DNA from: Heloderma charlesbogerti
Lineage: Eukaryota; Chordata; Lepidosauria; Squamata; Helodermatidae
Reading direction: 5' to 3'
NCBI GenBank assembly: GCA_026122225.1
Contig: JANEZZ010002768.1
Location: forward strand, 1-64,000
DNA length: 64,000 nucleotides
A program made the position numbers and the translations under genes. The notes below the pieces were generated by a model. That model was given only the letters and a program-made list of their open reading frames with translations, made no database searches and was not told the DNA's origin. This document shows positions 29,401-41,400 of this stretch, piece after piece; the first letter of the stretch is position 1, and each line of letters opens with the position of its first letter.

Positions 29401-32400
29401 CAGATCCCCCAGGTGGAGAGGAGGCAAGCGGGGGGTGGGGGGGAGGCATCTTGTGTGTGAGAGACAGTGAATGAAGAGAAGCCTATTTATGTGTTTGTGC
29501 ATATTTGTGTTGGGGGACTTAAACTTTGCCCTCATCCTAATGGCGGGGAGGCGTGCGTACATGCGTGACCCCTGGCCCCTCAGAGCTGTAAAGGTCAGCA
29601 TGCCCACCCCTGGACTAGGGAAAGTTATGCTGAAGATACGCAGATCTATGACTCCCACCTCCATCCAGCCTTCTCTGCCTATCTCTGGGGGAGCTTCAGC
29701 CAGAACCTTACGCATGGCTACTTTGCATATGATTAGTGTAAAGCAGCCGTCCTCAACCTGGTGCCCTCCAGATGGGTTAGACTACAACGTCAATCATCCC
29801 CAGCCATCAGGACCACTGGCTGGTCCATACTGTTGTCCCCTGCCATTTAGGTCTTTAGCCCACTTCAACAATACAAACAAAGCTTGTCCTGCAATTCAAG
29901 TCATTCTTACAGATTTCTCAGAGTCCATGTTCAAGCCCCTCGGACAGAAGTCGACGTAACGTGGGCTGATGATGGGTTTGCCAAGAGGGCTTCGGATCAG
30001 AAAAAGCAAAGCCCGGAACTTTCGTTGTGTTGACACCAAAGAACTGACCACCACACACTGGACTTGTGCATCGACGCGGGACAAATTTCCTTGTGTCTGA
30101 ACAGAGAGGTGACAGACAACCTGCTGTTCTTTCTTAACTGCTTATAAAAAAAGACACACACAAGGCTTAATTCAGGTTGAATTTGCGCCATGGCTTGAGC
30201 TTCCTAATGTACATGGTTTAGAGTTGTTTGCCTGCTTTCGTTTTCCATCTGCTCAGTCCCTCCTACGGGTCCTCTGGAAGCAACAATCTTTTGTAAACTC
30301 AGACATCATGCCAAACCATGGTTTGCAAGCCCAATTCAAACCACAATTTCTGATTTCTGGCTTGCCAGCTGATCAGAAACCATAGTTTGTCAATTCAAAC
30401 TTCACAGAAAACTTTAACTTCTATGGAAGTTAAGCTTCCATAACTACAGTTTGGCCCAATATTTGGACTAAGTCAAAATTTCACAATTAAATAGCAGCAA
30501 GTAGCGTCCCTAATTGCCCCAAGTCAGAGAACTTTGTAACCCTGACAGTTCCTCCCCCAACAACAAATAACTGGAACAGGTGTCCAAGGAAAATCAAGGT
30601 GACAATCCCACAGAATTAAGAGTGCATCATTTTTCTATCTGAACAAGCCCTTCCTCAAAGAATAAGAAATAACTATTCTTAATAACTACCCAAAGGTAGT
30701 GGCTGAAAACATTTGGGGATCTTGCATGCAGCTTCATTCAGAAATGTGTTTTATCCAAAGCAGTTTGCTCATCTCTGGAAGTCACCAAGAACAAAAGGAT
30801 GACTGAAATTGCTGGGAATGGATGTTAGTTTTGTGAAATCTTACCCACTGAACAGCAGCTTCGAAACAATTTGGCAATAAAGGAAGCAGCTGCCTTAGGT
30901 TTTTGTTGGGCTTTCCCCATGCCGTCTCCTGTGTCATATCAGACTGGTCTCCAGCTGGTGGATAAAGACCTAGAAGTGAGTCTTCTAGTACAATCCAACT
31001 CAGCTGGACTGTACCAGAAGAACTGTCCTACTGACAAAGGAGAGCAAAAAGAAATTGCAGAGCGTGGTCCGATGCAAAGGAGGAGATCATTTACTTTTAG
31101 TATTATGTGAGAGGGAATTTTTTGAAGTGCAGCTTTTCTCACCTCTGCATGACAAGTGACCCTGCCAAAATATGCTCTTTTGCACTACTGTTGAAGGCAT
31201 AGAACTACGCCTCTAAGAGAAAGATGCTTAAACATAAGCCCCACACTTCAGGTTTGGATTAAAGGTGGGTCCTGTGTGTGAAAAGGTGGAAGAACCATAG
31301 CCATATAGCTGTTGTTTTTTAAAAGCTGTTCAGTGGAATCTACTTCCATGAGTGATTTAGCATGTAGCCTTATTTATTCTTGGGGGCGAAGGGAAGATAC
31401 ATCTACTTCTAAATACTCCCTCCCAATCCAAGACCAATTTGTAATGCTGTTCGTGAAATGGAGGCCCAAAACTCCCGAGGGCACAGGGACCTAGCTGCAC
31501 AGTTTAGGAACAGAGAATGCTGCCTTATGCGGAGTCAGACGATTGGTTCCTCTAGTCCAGCATCGGTGACAATGACTGGCAGAGACTTCCCAGGGTTTCA
31601 GGCAGGATTCTTTCCTAGCCCTACCTGCAGATGCCAGGGATAGAACCTGGAGCCTTCTGCATGCAAAGCGGGGGCTCTGCCACTGAGCCACGGCCCCTTC
31701 CCAATTCTTTGGATGATAGCTATGACAGTGTTTTTATGTGGCTTTAAAAACCCCAGCGTACTAGTATTATGAACTGAAGGCTGAGAAAACTGAGTAACAA
31801 GGCCGACATGGTGTACTACACGACTCTCCGCCTCGCCTTCCTCGCAATAGGAGCGCTTTTCAGACACTTTTAAGAAGACCAAGTCGTCGACCTTGGGATG
31901 CAGCTGCTTGTCCAGATCGCTTTCCAAAATGTTAGCTGGAGAAATAATTTGAACACAGATTGAAACAGTAGATATAGGGATAAGGCTGTAAAACTACTGC
32001 ACAGCTTTTTGTTTTAAAGGTATGAACGTTAAGCACATCAAAGGATTCAGCAGGGGTATACATGCCACTTCCTACGGCTGGCCCAAAGGACTTTGTAGCA
32101 GGGGAGCAAACATTCTGAAATTGTATTTGAGACCCCAAAGTGAAGTCTCTTCTTCCATGCCCATACATAAGACAGGTTCACACCAATAATGGTCCTGGGT
32201 CAGCCACCGGTAACAGGAACTCCCCGAACCACCACTCTAGTCACCACCCTTCTTTCTGTCAATGTACGTCTCAAATGCGAAAGCATGCAGGTGACCTCAA
32301 TGAAAAATCACACAATTAAACTGACGTAAGATTTCTTTGACTGGGTCCACACCTCTAAGTGTTAGCACCAGAAACTAAAAGTTCAGCTTCAGCAATTTCA

Positions 32401-35400
32401 GGTGAACCCCGAAGGTTTTCTGATCTCAGTGTTGCTGCAGTGAACTTTGGAGGTCCCGACTGACATGTTTCATGGCCCGTGCAAGGGTAGAAGAGCAAAA
32501 GGACCTCAGCAGAAGGAAGTACCCCCTTGCCCGCTCTCACCATCTGGCCTTAACGTGAGGGTTCAAGTTATCTACCATTAAAAAGATTATTATTAATTTA
32601 CTGCCCGTTTGCTTATGTCAGGGGTGCAGAACCTCTTTCAGCCCGAGGGCCGAATTCCATTCTTCGGGGCCACATTCCAGAGGTGGACAGGGCCAAAGTC
32701 AAAAGGGATAGAGCCCAAAATACCAGCATATTGTAGCTTAAAGCTCTGACTGGCAGTAACGAAGTTCTACGGGAGGCATTTCAACCTTTTAGAAAGGGAA
32801 AGAAACTGCACAAAAGCTGAGAAACCACCCGTTGGTGGTAGGGCGAAAGGGGGTGGGGCCGAGGGAAGGGCCCGTGGTCATTTGGAGAACCCTAGAAGGC
32901 CAAAATGGGACCCCAGGTGGGCTAGATTTGCCCTCAGAGCCAGATATTCTCCACCCCCGGCTTAAGTAGTGAAATTCTCTCACCTGCAAAATCAGCTTTT
33001 TTCAAGTCCGCATTGAAGTTCAGCAAATTCAAGCGGAAAGGCTTTGGCTCTTTTGCTTTCTGGTTTTCTTGCCACTCGCTTGCCACCTGCAGGAAACAGC
33101 CAAGCATTGGCTTAACACACCAGTTGGGGGAGAACTCTTCCATGTATGTACAGCCAAAGTCACTGGTCAGGATTTCAACATTCAGTGGGCAGTGTTCTGC
33201 TCACACAGAGCACTCCTCTTCTACTTCTCGCAGCAGTGTCTACCCTGTCCATACCTCTGAAAAGCACAGACACCAGTGTTGGGAGGCCCTCCAGAACTGC
33301 ACCCACTGAGGTGTGCTGCCACCGGAATGAAAGACTGCCCTATGCCCATCTGCAGGCAGAAGCACTTGCCACAATTTAGACATGGCACATCAACACAGGA
33401 ACATTGGCAGCTGCCTTACGCTGACTGGGTTTGCACAATAAGCCACAGTGGGTTGTGAGCCTTGTTAGTGTCAGCGTGGCTCATTGTGATGTCTCAACCT
33501 GGCACGGACGATTCAGCATGGGTTGATTTTTGCGAACAAGCCACCCTGAGAACCCATGGCTTGCAGTAGGGTTGTTGAGGGTGGCTTGTCGGGACATCTG
33601 AACTCAGCAGCATGGCTTGTCCCAAGCAGCTACAGAACTGCTTGGCAAGAGCAGCAAAAAAAATCCATGCCGCTCTTCACACCCTCGCCAGTGCTGCCTC
33701 CAGCCTTCCTCCACCGATGCCAAAACAGCACTTTGGAAGGACTGTCACTCATTCACTGCCTTTTAAAAATTATTTTTCTGGTGCCTTGGAAGTGCACAAA
33801 TGGGGTCATTTTTTTTAACTATTATTATTTTTTTAACTATTATTATTATTCCCGGTGTGCAAGAGTGTAGATTCAGCTGTCCGCTTGTGTAGTCTAGTAT
33901 GTTACATTTCCCAGCACGTTACAGCTGTCCAAGGAACCATAGAAATGGAGTAGGTAACATACAAGGTAATTTACAAGGCGAGAGACTGCACAGAGGCTAA
34001 CCTGCACACACTTGCAAAAGGACTGGGAGGAAAGTAATACCATGAGAAAGTACGAACCCATTTGTGCAATTCAGAAGCATCGAGAAAGAAAGAAAAAATG
34101 CGAACAAGGTGTTTCAGTGGTGAAGAGGAGGAGTAAGTCCAAGGGGCTCATGTCAGGTGGCCCTTGCTGATGTGTGGGCCCTTGGCAAGTGCCTGACCAT
34201 GCCCACACTTGATGCCAGCCCTGCAACCAGCTACAGAGAGCCAGCTCCTCATGTAAGAACCAGAAGCAGCAACCTTTTAAAAACTATGCAACAGGACATT
34301 CTGATGGCTTCTTAAACCAGAACTGAAAAATTAATACGGCTAGCCTATTAATGACTCTTACCCATGATGGCTAAACAGAAGAACTTCCATCTTTAGAGGC
34401 AGTACCCTTCTGATACTGGTTTGGGAGGTGCCCAACCATGCCTCCCTTGGTGCCAGCCCTGACTGAAGTGCTGAGAGCTGAGGTAAGTTACTTACTTCTT
34501 CAAAGGCATTTAGCATCATTAAGGGGAAGAAAGTATCGAAGTAGTCGTCGTAATCCCGAAATCTGACTGGAACAGAGGCCACAATAGATTGAAGGAGGTG
34601 ATTAGGCGCCCCCAACTGACCGACATTTGCAAACATGTCGTAGCTCCACTTCAAAACCTCATTGATGAAGGTGCTATGGTCTCTATGCTGGACATTGACA
34701 CCATTTCCTGGCATGAAGGATGCGCGTGCGACCTGCCTGGAACCAACTCCAGGGGTGGGCGGCATCTTGGCCCTATCTACAACCAAGTTATTTTGCATCT
34801 TCTGTAAACAGGGGACGTTGTTCAAATTTTGAGGCCGAAGAATGCTACTCAGCGTTGGGGTTTTGAGCTTCAGACCTTCTGAGGCAGGAAGTCTGCCTGG
34901 ATTCGACTTGCTCTTCAAAGCTCCTAGGGGCTTTGGGACATTCTCTAGCTCCTTGGTGAGGGTGGCGCTCCGTGAAGAAGAGCTGGAGCTGAAGATCTTT
35001 GTCGTGGAAAGTTTGCGAGGTGCCAAAGGCTTGGCAAACACATGGTCCGGTGGGTCATGATCAGAATGGTTTCCACAGTCTACACCGGCTTCCTTCACCT
35101 TTTCAGGATAGCCCGTGTCCTTCAATTTCTTAATACTTAAGGAGCGATCCTGCAATGGGCTTTGGGGAATATTTGCTTCCATGCTGCCATCTTCCATTTG
35201 CGAGCACAGCTCCATGTCCACTGGATCCATCTGTGTTAAAAACAAACCGCCATCATCTCTGACTACATTCTCGTTTAATTTAGGCACACTCTCTTTCAAA
35301 GACACACTCTCATGACAAAGGCTAGGGGAAGAACCTGGCAAGACTGCAGGATCTGTTTTACTACCTCCAGTTACAGGACAGCATAATTTGCCTGCAATAA

Positions 35401-38400
35401 TAGTGCAACTTCCTTGGATATTTGCATCAGAACTGGTAGATTCTTGCCTGGTCAATGGAACCTCCTTCTTCACCTGAGAGAAAGGTGCAGGCTGGGCTCC
35501 CTCTCTCTCTAGTGAACTCTGTCTTAACATTTTTTTCTCACTGCTCGAAGAATTTCTGAAGCGGTCAGCCTTTTTTTTCTGATGTTCAACCACCACCTTA
35601 TTGGCAGACAGTACAGATTCCTTAGGATCTGCCTTCTTGACTATTTTTCCAGCTCGAGTCCCAGGATTTCCCCCATGAGTGCACCGACCCCTTTCTCTTG
35701 ACTGCTTAAAGAACTGACATTCTTGAGAGGCTAACAATTTTTTGTTTCTAACAATCAGATTCTGAGGTTGTATTAATTTTGCCTTCCTTCTCTGTGGAGG
35801 ACTCAACTTGCCGGCGGTTTTCCCGTAGTTATGCAATTCAGCAAGGCTATCCTGTGTACGCTGAGAGAGTTCCGCTGCTCTGCGGGTTTTCTTTTTCAGG
35901 CCAAGTTTCTCCACCGTTGACGTCGGCTCAGGAAAATGGTGAACTTTCTTGGGTGGGACTATAAAAGGAGTAGATGTAGATGGTTTCAGCGGTGGTGATT
36001 TTTTGTCATGAACATTGGGCTTGATGCTTCTTTTCCCAGGGTTTTTATTTGCTGTTTTAACCCACTGGGATTTTGTCAAATTCTTCCCTGGCCTTACAGT
36101 TTTGCCAGCAGACTTTGGTGCAGAAGGACCAGCTGATAGAGATGTATTGGACACAACTGGATCTGTGCGACTGGAACGAGCTCCAGAATCAGCACACATC
36201 TCTGTGAAATACTTTGAGCAAACCGTTGCGTTTCCCTTGCCAACATGTCCTCCATCAGCCAGTGCATGAGGCGTTGTTTCATTTTTACTGTCTTTAACTT
36301 GCTGCTCAAGATCATCTGCTGCTTTTTCAATGATATCATCCCCAAGACAGTCTGTATCATAACCCCAGTCATTCATTTGCTCGGCCATCTCCAAGTCGTG
36401 CGGTGTGGGGGAGCTGCTTGCCTCCTTTGCAAGGCCCTTTTCCTCTGTCTTTTCCTCCATCTGGCTGTCTTTCCAAGCTGAGAAAATTTCCTCATCAGTT
36501 TCAAACTCAAAACACTGTGATTCACATTCCCCATACAGCAAGGGAGAATTTGATGCTGTCACCAGCTCTTGCCTCTGGGCACTAGATGGCTTCTCGGGAC
36601 ATACATGTGTTTTCTCTTTTGGGCTCTTTCTACCACCATTCACTTTGTTTTCATCCTCATCTGAAGAAGTGTCAGAAATAATAATGACTTGGTTTGTGGG
36701 TTCGTCTGCATCAGACACCGACTTATTACTCTCACTGTCAGACCAAGATCTAACAGCGCCTTGAACTTTCCTTTTAATGCGATTCTGGTGGCCTGTGGTG
36801 TTTTCTGGGCTCAAATCAACAGGAAAATTTGTTGCTTTGGCACAGGCAGCTAAGGACAATTTACAGAGGTCTCTATCAATTTGAGAATCTGTTACTGGGC
36901 TCCCTGCAAGAGGGGATCTCTTTTTCATCAGCTCCTGCCTGATTGTTGAAAATGGAACGTTGGCCATCTCATCGTCACTGCTGTTTTCTTCTGAATTTTG
37001 CTCCACTTTCAGGGTATTTCTAAATTCTGCCAGCCTATCCTTGGATTCCTTTTTTATGGAGAGTGGCTTGCTTTGAAAAGCATCACCTGTGCTCATCCCT
37101 GATTTGCAGAGTGACACATTTGGCATGCTAACTCTACATGAAGCATTTTCACTCTTCAGCCCTTCCCAACCACAACTTCCATTGTTAACAGGCTGCCTCT
37201 TTTCTGTTGCTGGCCCCGATGTGGTTTTTCCTCTCTTCCTGTTTTCAACGAACTGTTTTAATTTTAAGGTCAAGTCAGGTTTCTCTGATTTGATTTTGTT
37301 CAGAAGGTTATTCAGACCCACTTTTACCTCTGAAGTACTGCTGCCATCCCTGTCACTGTGATCATTTTCAGCTGGACATTTGGAAGCCCTGGGCTTCTCC
37401 TCCTTCCAACTAACATCTTCAGTCTCTAGGTTCTGGAAGCCTTGGTCAGAACAGCTTTTATGTGTGGAATCCCACTTACTCTGATCCCCCAGCCCTTGGC
37501 AACAGCTTCCATTTTTCTGGGCATCCATGTGCCCGTTCGCTAACACGGAGCTCAAATTATTGCTTTCTTGTGTCAAACTGTCTTTGGGTTCTTGTTTAAT
37601 GTTGGTCAAAAGGCACTCTGAGGTTTGACAACGTTGGTCTTTACAGGCTTGCCTATGCTCCTCCCCCAAACCACAGCTTCTTCTGGGTAATGAGCCCTCT
37701 TGAGAGACTTCATCCCTCCCTCTTGGGGACAAATAAGGTAGATGCTTGTAGCGTGTATTCGCTGGACACCTATCCTCCTGTCGTTCTTGCTCTATCGAAA
37801 GAGAGGGCGGAGATACGCAAACTGCGGGGCTCTCCGCGTGGGTGGAAGGATTTGATGATTTGCACCTGATGATCTGCTTCAGATACACTTGCAGTTCCAG
37901 CGCCCGCTGGGGGCTCAGCTTCCAGTCCTCACGACTGCGCCGAAGCAAGTTCAGTTCATCAAGGAATGGTGACGCTTTCTGCCCCACCTGGTAGCCATCC
38001 CTCAGGATGTTACGTATCAGATTCATGCAAGCAGCCTGGACTGACCCAGGTTCCCAAGAGGAGATTGCCGACACACTTCTCAGGTAGTTTCTGGTCACTC
38101 CCCTCTCGGTGCCACGTGCAAACACTGTGCTTGGAAGTGTGGCACACTTCACCACCACCTCCACCCACTTTTCTGAGCTGACCCACAATGACTGGAGGCA
38201 ATTTCTTTTAATACTGAGGTCAACCACCGTCACCAGGATCCAGATGAAGAACTCGGACACTTTGTCACAGGACTGAATGGCATAATCGGGGACCGCTTTG
38301 ATCTCCAAACACAAGTGGCGGATGATCTCTACACTGTAGGCAACTCCTATGTCCTTGAGGTCCATCAGGGAGTGGACAAAAGGGATGAACCACAGAAAGG

Positions 38401-41400
38401 TGCTGTTGTGCAACCGCATGTCTTGGCCAATGTCATACTGGAACATGTCAGTCAAAGTCTGCATATCTTCATACAAGTTGGGGCAGTAATCCGGACAAAC
38501 AGCAGTCCTCCATCCAGTATCCTGAAATAGGATCCAGAAAGTCACTGTTTGTCATCATGCCCATTCAGTCACCACCACCACATAAATCCAACCATATTCC
38601 CTTCCCACTTTAGGGGTTTTGCTAGCCATTACCCACCTACATAAGAACATAAGGCGAGCCCTGCTGGATCAGACGAAGAGCCTATTATTTATTATTATTA
38701 TCTTTTACATGTCTATACCGCCCCATAGCCAAAGCTCTCCAGGCGGTGTACAAAGGTTAAAGCATTAAAAATACAATATGCAAAATTTAAAAACATAAGA
38801 AATACACAGACAGTATACACAAAGACAACATACACTTAAAAACAACTTTGAGCAATCAGCCAAACCATAAAACAAATCCAGGACCAATTACAAATACTTA
38901 TCACGTGCTGCCAAATGCCTGGGAAAATCGAAAAGTCTTGACCTGGCACGAAAAAGTTAATAATGTTGGCACCAGGCAGGCCTCATTGGGGAGATCATTC
39001 CATAATTGAGGGGCCACCACCGAGAAGGCCCTCTCCCTTGTCGCTGTCTTCCGAGCTTTCCTTGGAGTAGGCACCCAGCGGAAGACCTTCAATATTAAGC
39101 TTAGATCTTGTCCAGCATTCTGTTCTCACAGTGGCCAACCGGCTACCCGAGAGAAACCCACAAGCAACAGCAACAGGAGTGCAACAGCACCCTCCTGCCC
39201 ATGTTCCCCAGCAACTGGTGTACATAGGCACACTGCCCCTGATTCTGGAGGCAGCATATAACCATCAGGAGTAGTAGCCACTGATAGTCTCCATGAATTT
39301 GTCTAGCCCCCTTTTAAAGCCATCCAAATTGGTGGCCATCACTACATGTATTATTATTACATTCCTATACCACCCAATCGCCAAAGCTCTTAGGGCTATT
39401 GTCAGGGTGGACACTGAGCCCATAGAATCCCAGAGTAGTTCTGATTCTGAGGAAGAGGAGTCGCTCCTGGGAGAGGAGCGCGCTCCTCTTTCCCAGGGCC
39501 AACAGCTGACCGAGATTCCTCCCACCAGCATTCCTAGCTTAGATAGCAGTCCAGGGAGCGACAGAGCGCGGATAGCGGACTTGGTGGACGCGCGACACCG
39601 ACACAGAGAGCAGCGCCAAATGGAGGGCGCAGAAAGGAGGCGTAGTGCCTGGTTGGCGTGCAAACAACGGCTGCGCCCAGAGGATCCAAGGGAAAAGGGG
39701 AGGGACTCTCCCTAGTCCTTAAGTTCAGGGGTCTGCCGTAATTCCCTTTCAAATGGGGACCAACTGTTCCAACTTAGGGGATAGGTACTCTGCTGCTCAG
39801 ATCTAGTTGCTACCAACAATTAAAACCATAACATTCAGCACAATAAAACATAGTATAAAGGTTTTAAAACTACATCTTGTGGTAGGGAATTTCGTAGTTT
39901 AACTATGCACTGTGTGAAGTCCTTCCTTTTATCTGTCTGGAATCTCCCATCAATCAGCTTCATGGGATGACCCCAGGTTCTAGCGTTATGAGAGAGCGGA
40001 AAAAATGTATCTGTTTAAACCTATTTTTGCAGCCCTAAGGGCTAGAAACAAAGTTGTTGTTTTTAAAGTGGGGGGGGGAAATACAAGATTTTCAGGGTTG
40101 TGAACTCTGCCACCAATATGAAACTGCCTTCCACAATGGGGGACCACCACCTTTGAAAAGAGAAACTTTTCTGTTCTGGAGAAGAGACACAGTTCAATCC
40201 CTATTCCAGTAACAACCGCACATGGTTGTTTCAAACATTCAGGGAAACAACAGCTACTTCCAGAACTTACCTTGTGGGGCTTTTCTGGGTGGTAGTTATA
40301 CACAATCTGACTGCAGGTAATCATTTCATCTCCGTAGTCTGACAGCGGTTCAGATTTCATACTTCAAAATTATGAGAACAGACATGTTTTTAAACCATGA
40401 ACAATATAAAACTATACTTATTTCAATATATAGCACACCTCATCCTGAAAACATGGGATATGGGGGGCGGGGGGCAAGAACAGAATAAAACATAGTCAAA
40501 TTCACTGATATTTTTTCACCGCAACCAATATCCAAACAATAAGTGTTTTACAGTGCAAGTTGTCACAGTGAGCATTTCATTACTCCCAAATTTACTTTAC
40601 TTTTATTTAATTACGGTCGCAGACCAGCCACGGCTCCTGAATTCAAAATAGTAACTGTGAAAGTGAAGGCTACTTCACTTACGCCACACAGACCTGGGTT
40701 CAACTCCAAGTCTTTGCCAGCCATGGGCTCATTAAGTGACTTTGGAACAAGCACCGTCTTGCCCATCCACAAAATGGGCAAGGCAGATGGCGCAACCGAG
40801 TCCAATTGTGGCCCAATGACTGATGTAGGGTGGAAAAAATTCTGGAAAAATTTCTACGGCTATATTTTTCTCATGTAACATTTTCTTGGATGATGGCATA
40901 ATAAAATTAATTAGTAAAATACATGAATGAAATACAAATCAAATTGGGCAAATGGAATGGATGCAGTATCGTTCAGAACTAACATTAAGGTTGTAACTAA
41001 CTTTTTTAGCTGACTATTCTAAGGAAGCCCCACATACTTGTGTACACAGCTCTTCAGACATGCTGAAATTAGAATGTTTTCAGTTCCTTCATTTTTTTCC
41101 CTTTAAAATCTGAACAATGTAAGGGAAGTGAATGCCACTGAGTTGTCATATCTCAAAATACTTCCAAGCAGAGCTCTAAATTTAGAGCTCTAAATTTATC
41201 TGCATATAACATTTAAACCACATTACGTGTGTTTTATTGAATAGTTTTCCTAATCAAATATTTCAGTTCAAATATATTTGGCTATTAGGAGAAACCTTAT
41301 TCAGTTATTTATGCAGCATGTAAAATTAACATGGCATATTTCTAGTTTTGCTGATTACATATAAGTCAAACAAACATGCTAAAATCAGATCTCAATCTAT

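Larger units (their letters stand above)
38640..40010 (-). mobile_element. CR1 LINE split by nested insertions
   Basis: CR1 3' region in three pieces: 38640-38682 (ATAAGAACATAAGGCGAGCC), 39106-39345 (CAGCATTCTGTTC to GCCATCCAAATTGGTGGCCA) and 39868-40010 (CTTGTGGTAGGGAATTTCGT to GACCCCAGGTTCTAGCG). The pieces are in CR1 order, so the intervening blocks are later insertions. Confidence 0.85.

Noticed and set aside
31507..31703. Possible tRNA gene (A and B box-like sequences)
   Set aside because: The body and CR1-like tail identify a repeated SINE; no tRNA cloverleaf.
39293..39715. 140-codon plus-strand frame considered as a host gene
   Set aside because: It begins in CR1 and L2-like tails and continues into an inserted element; no exon structure or known host relative.
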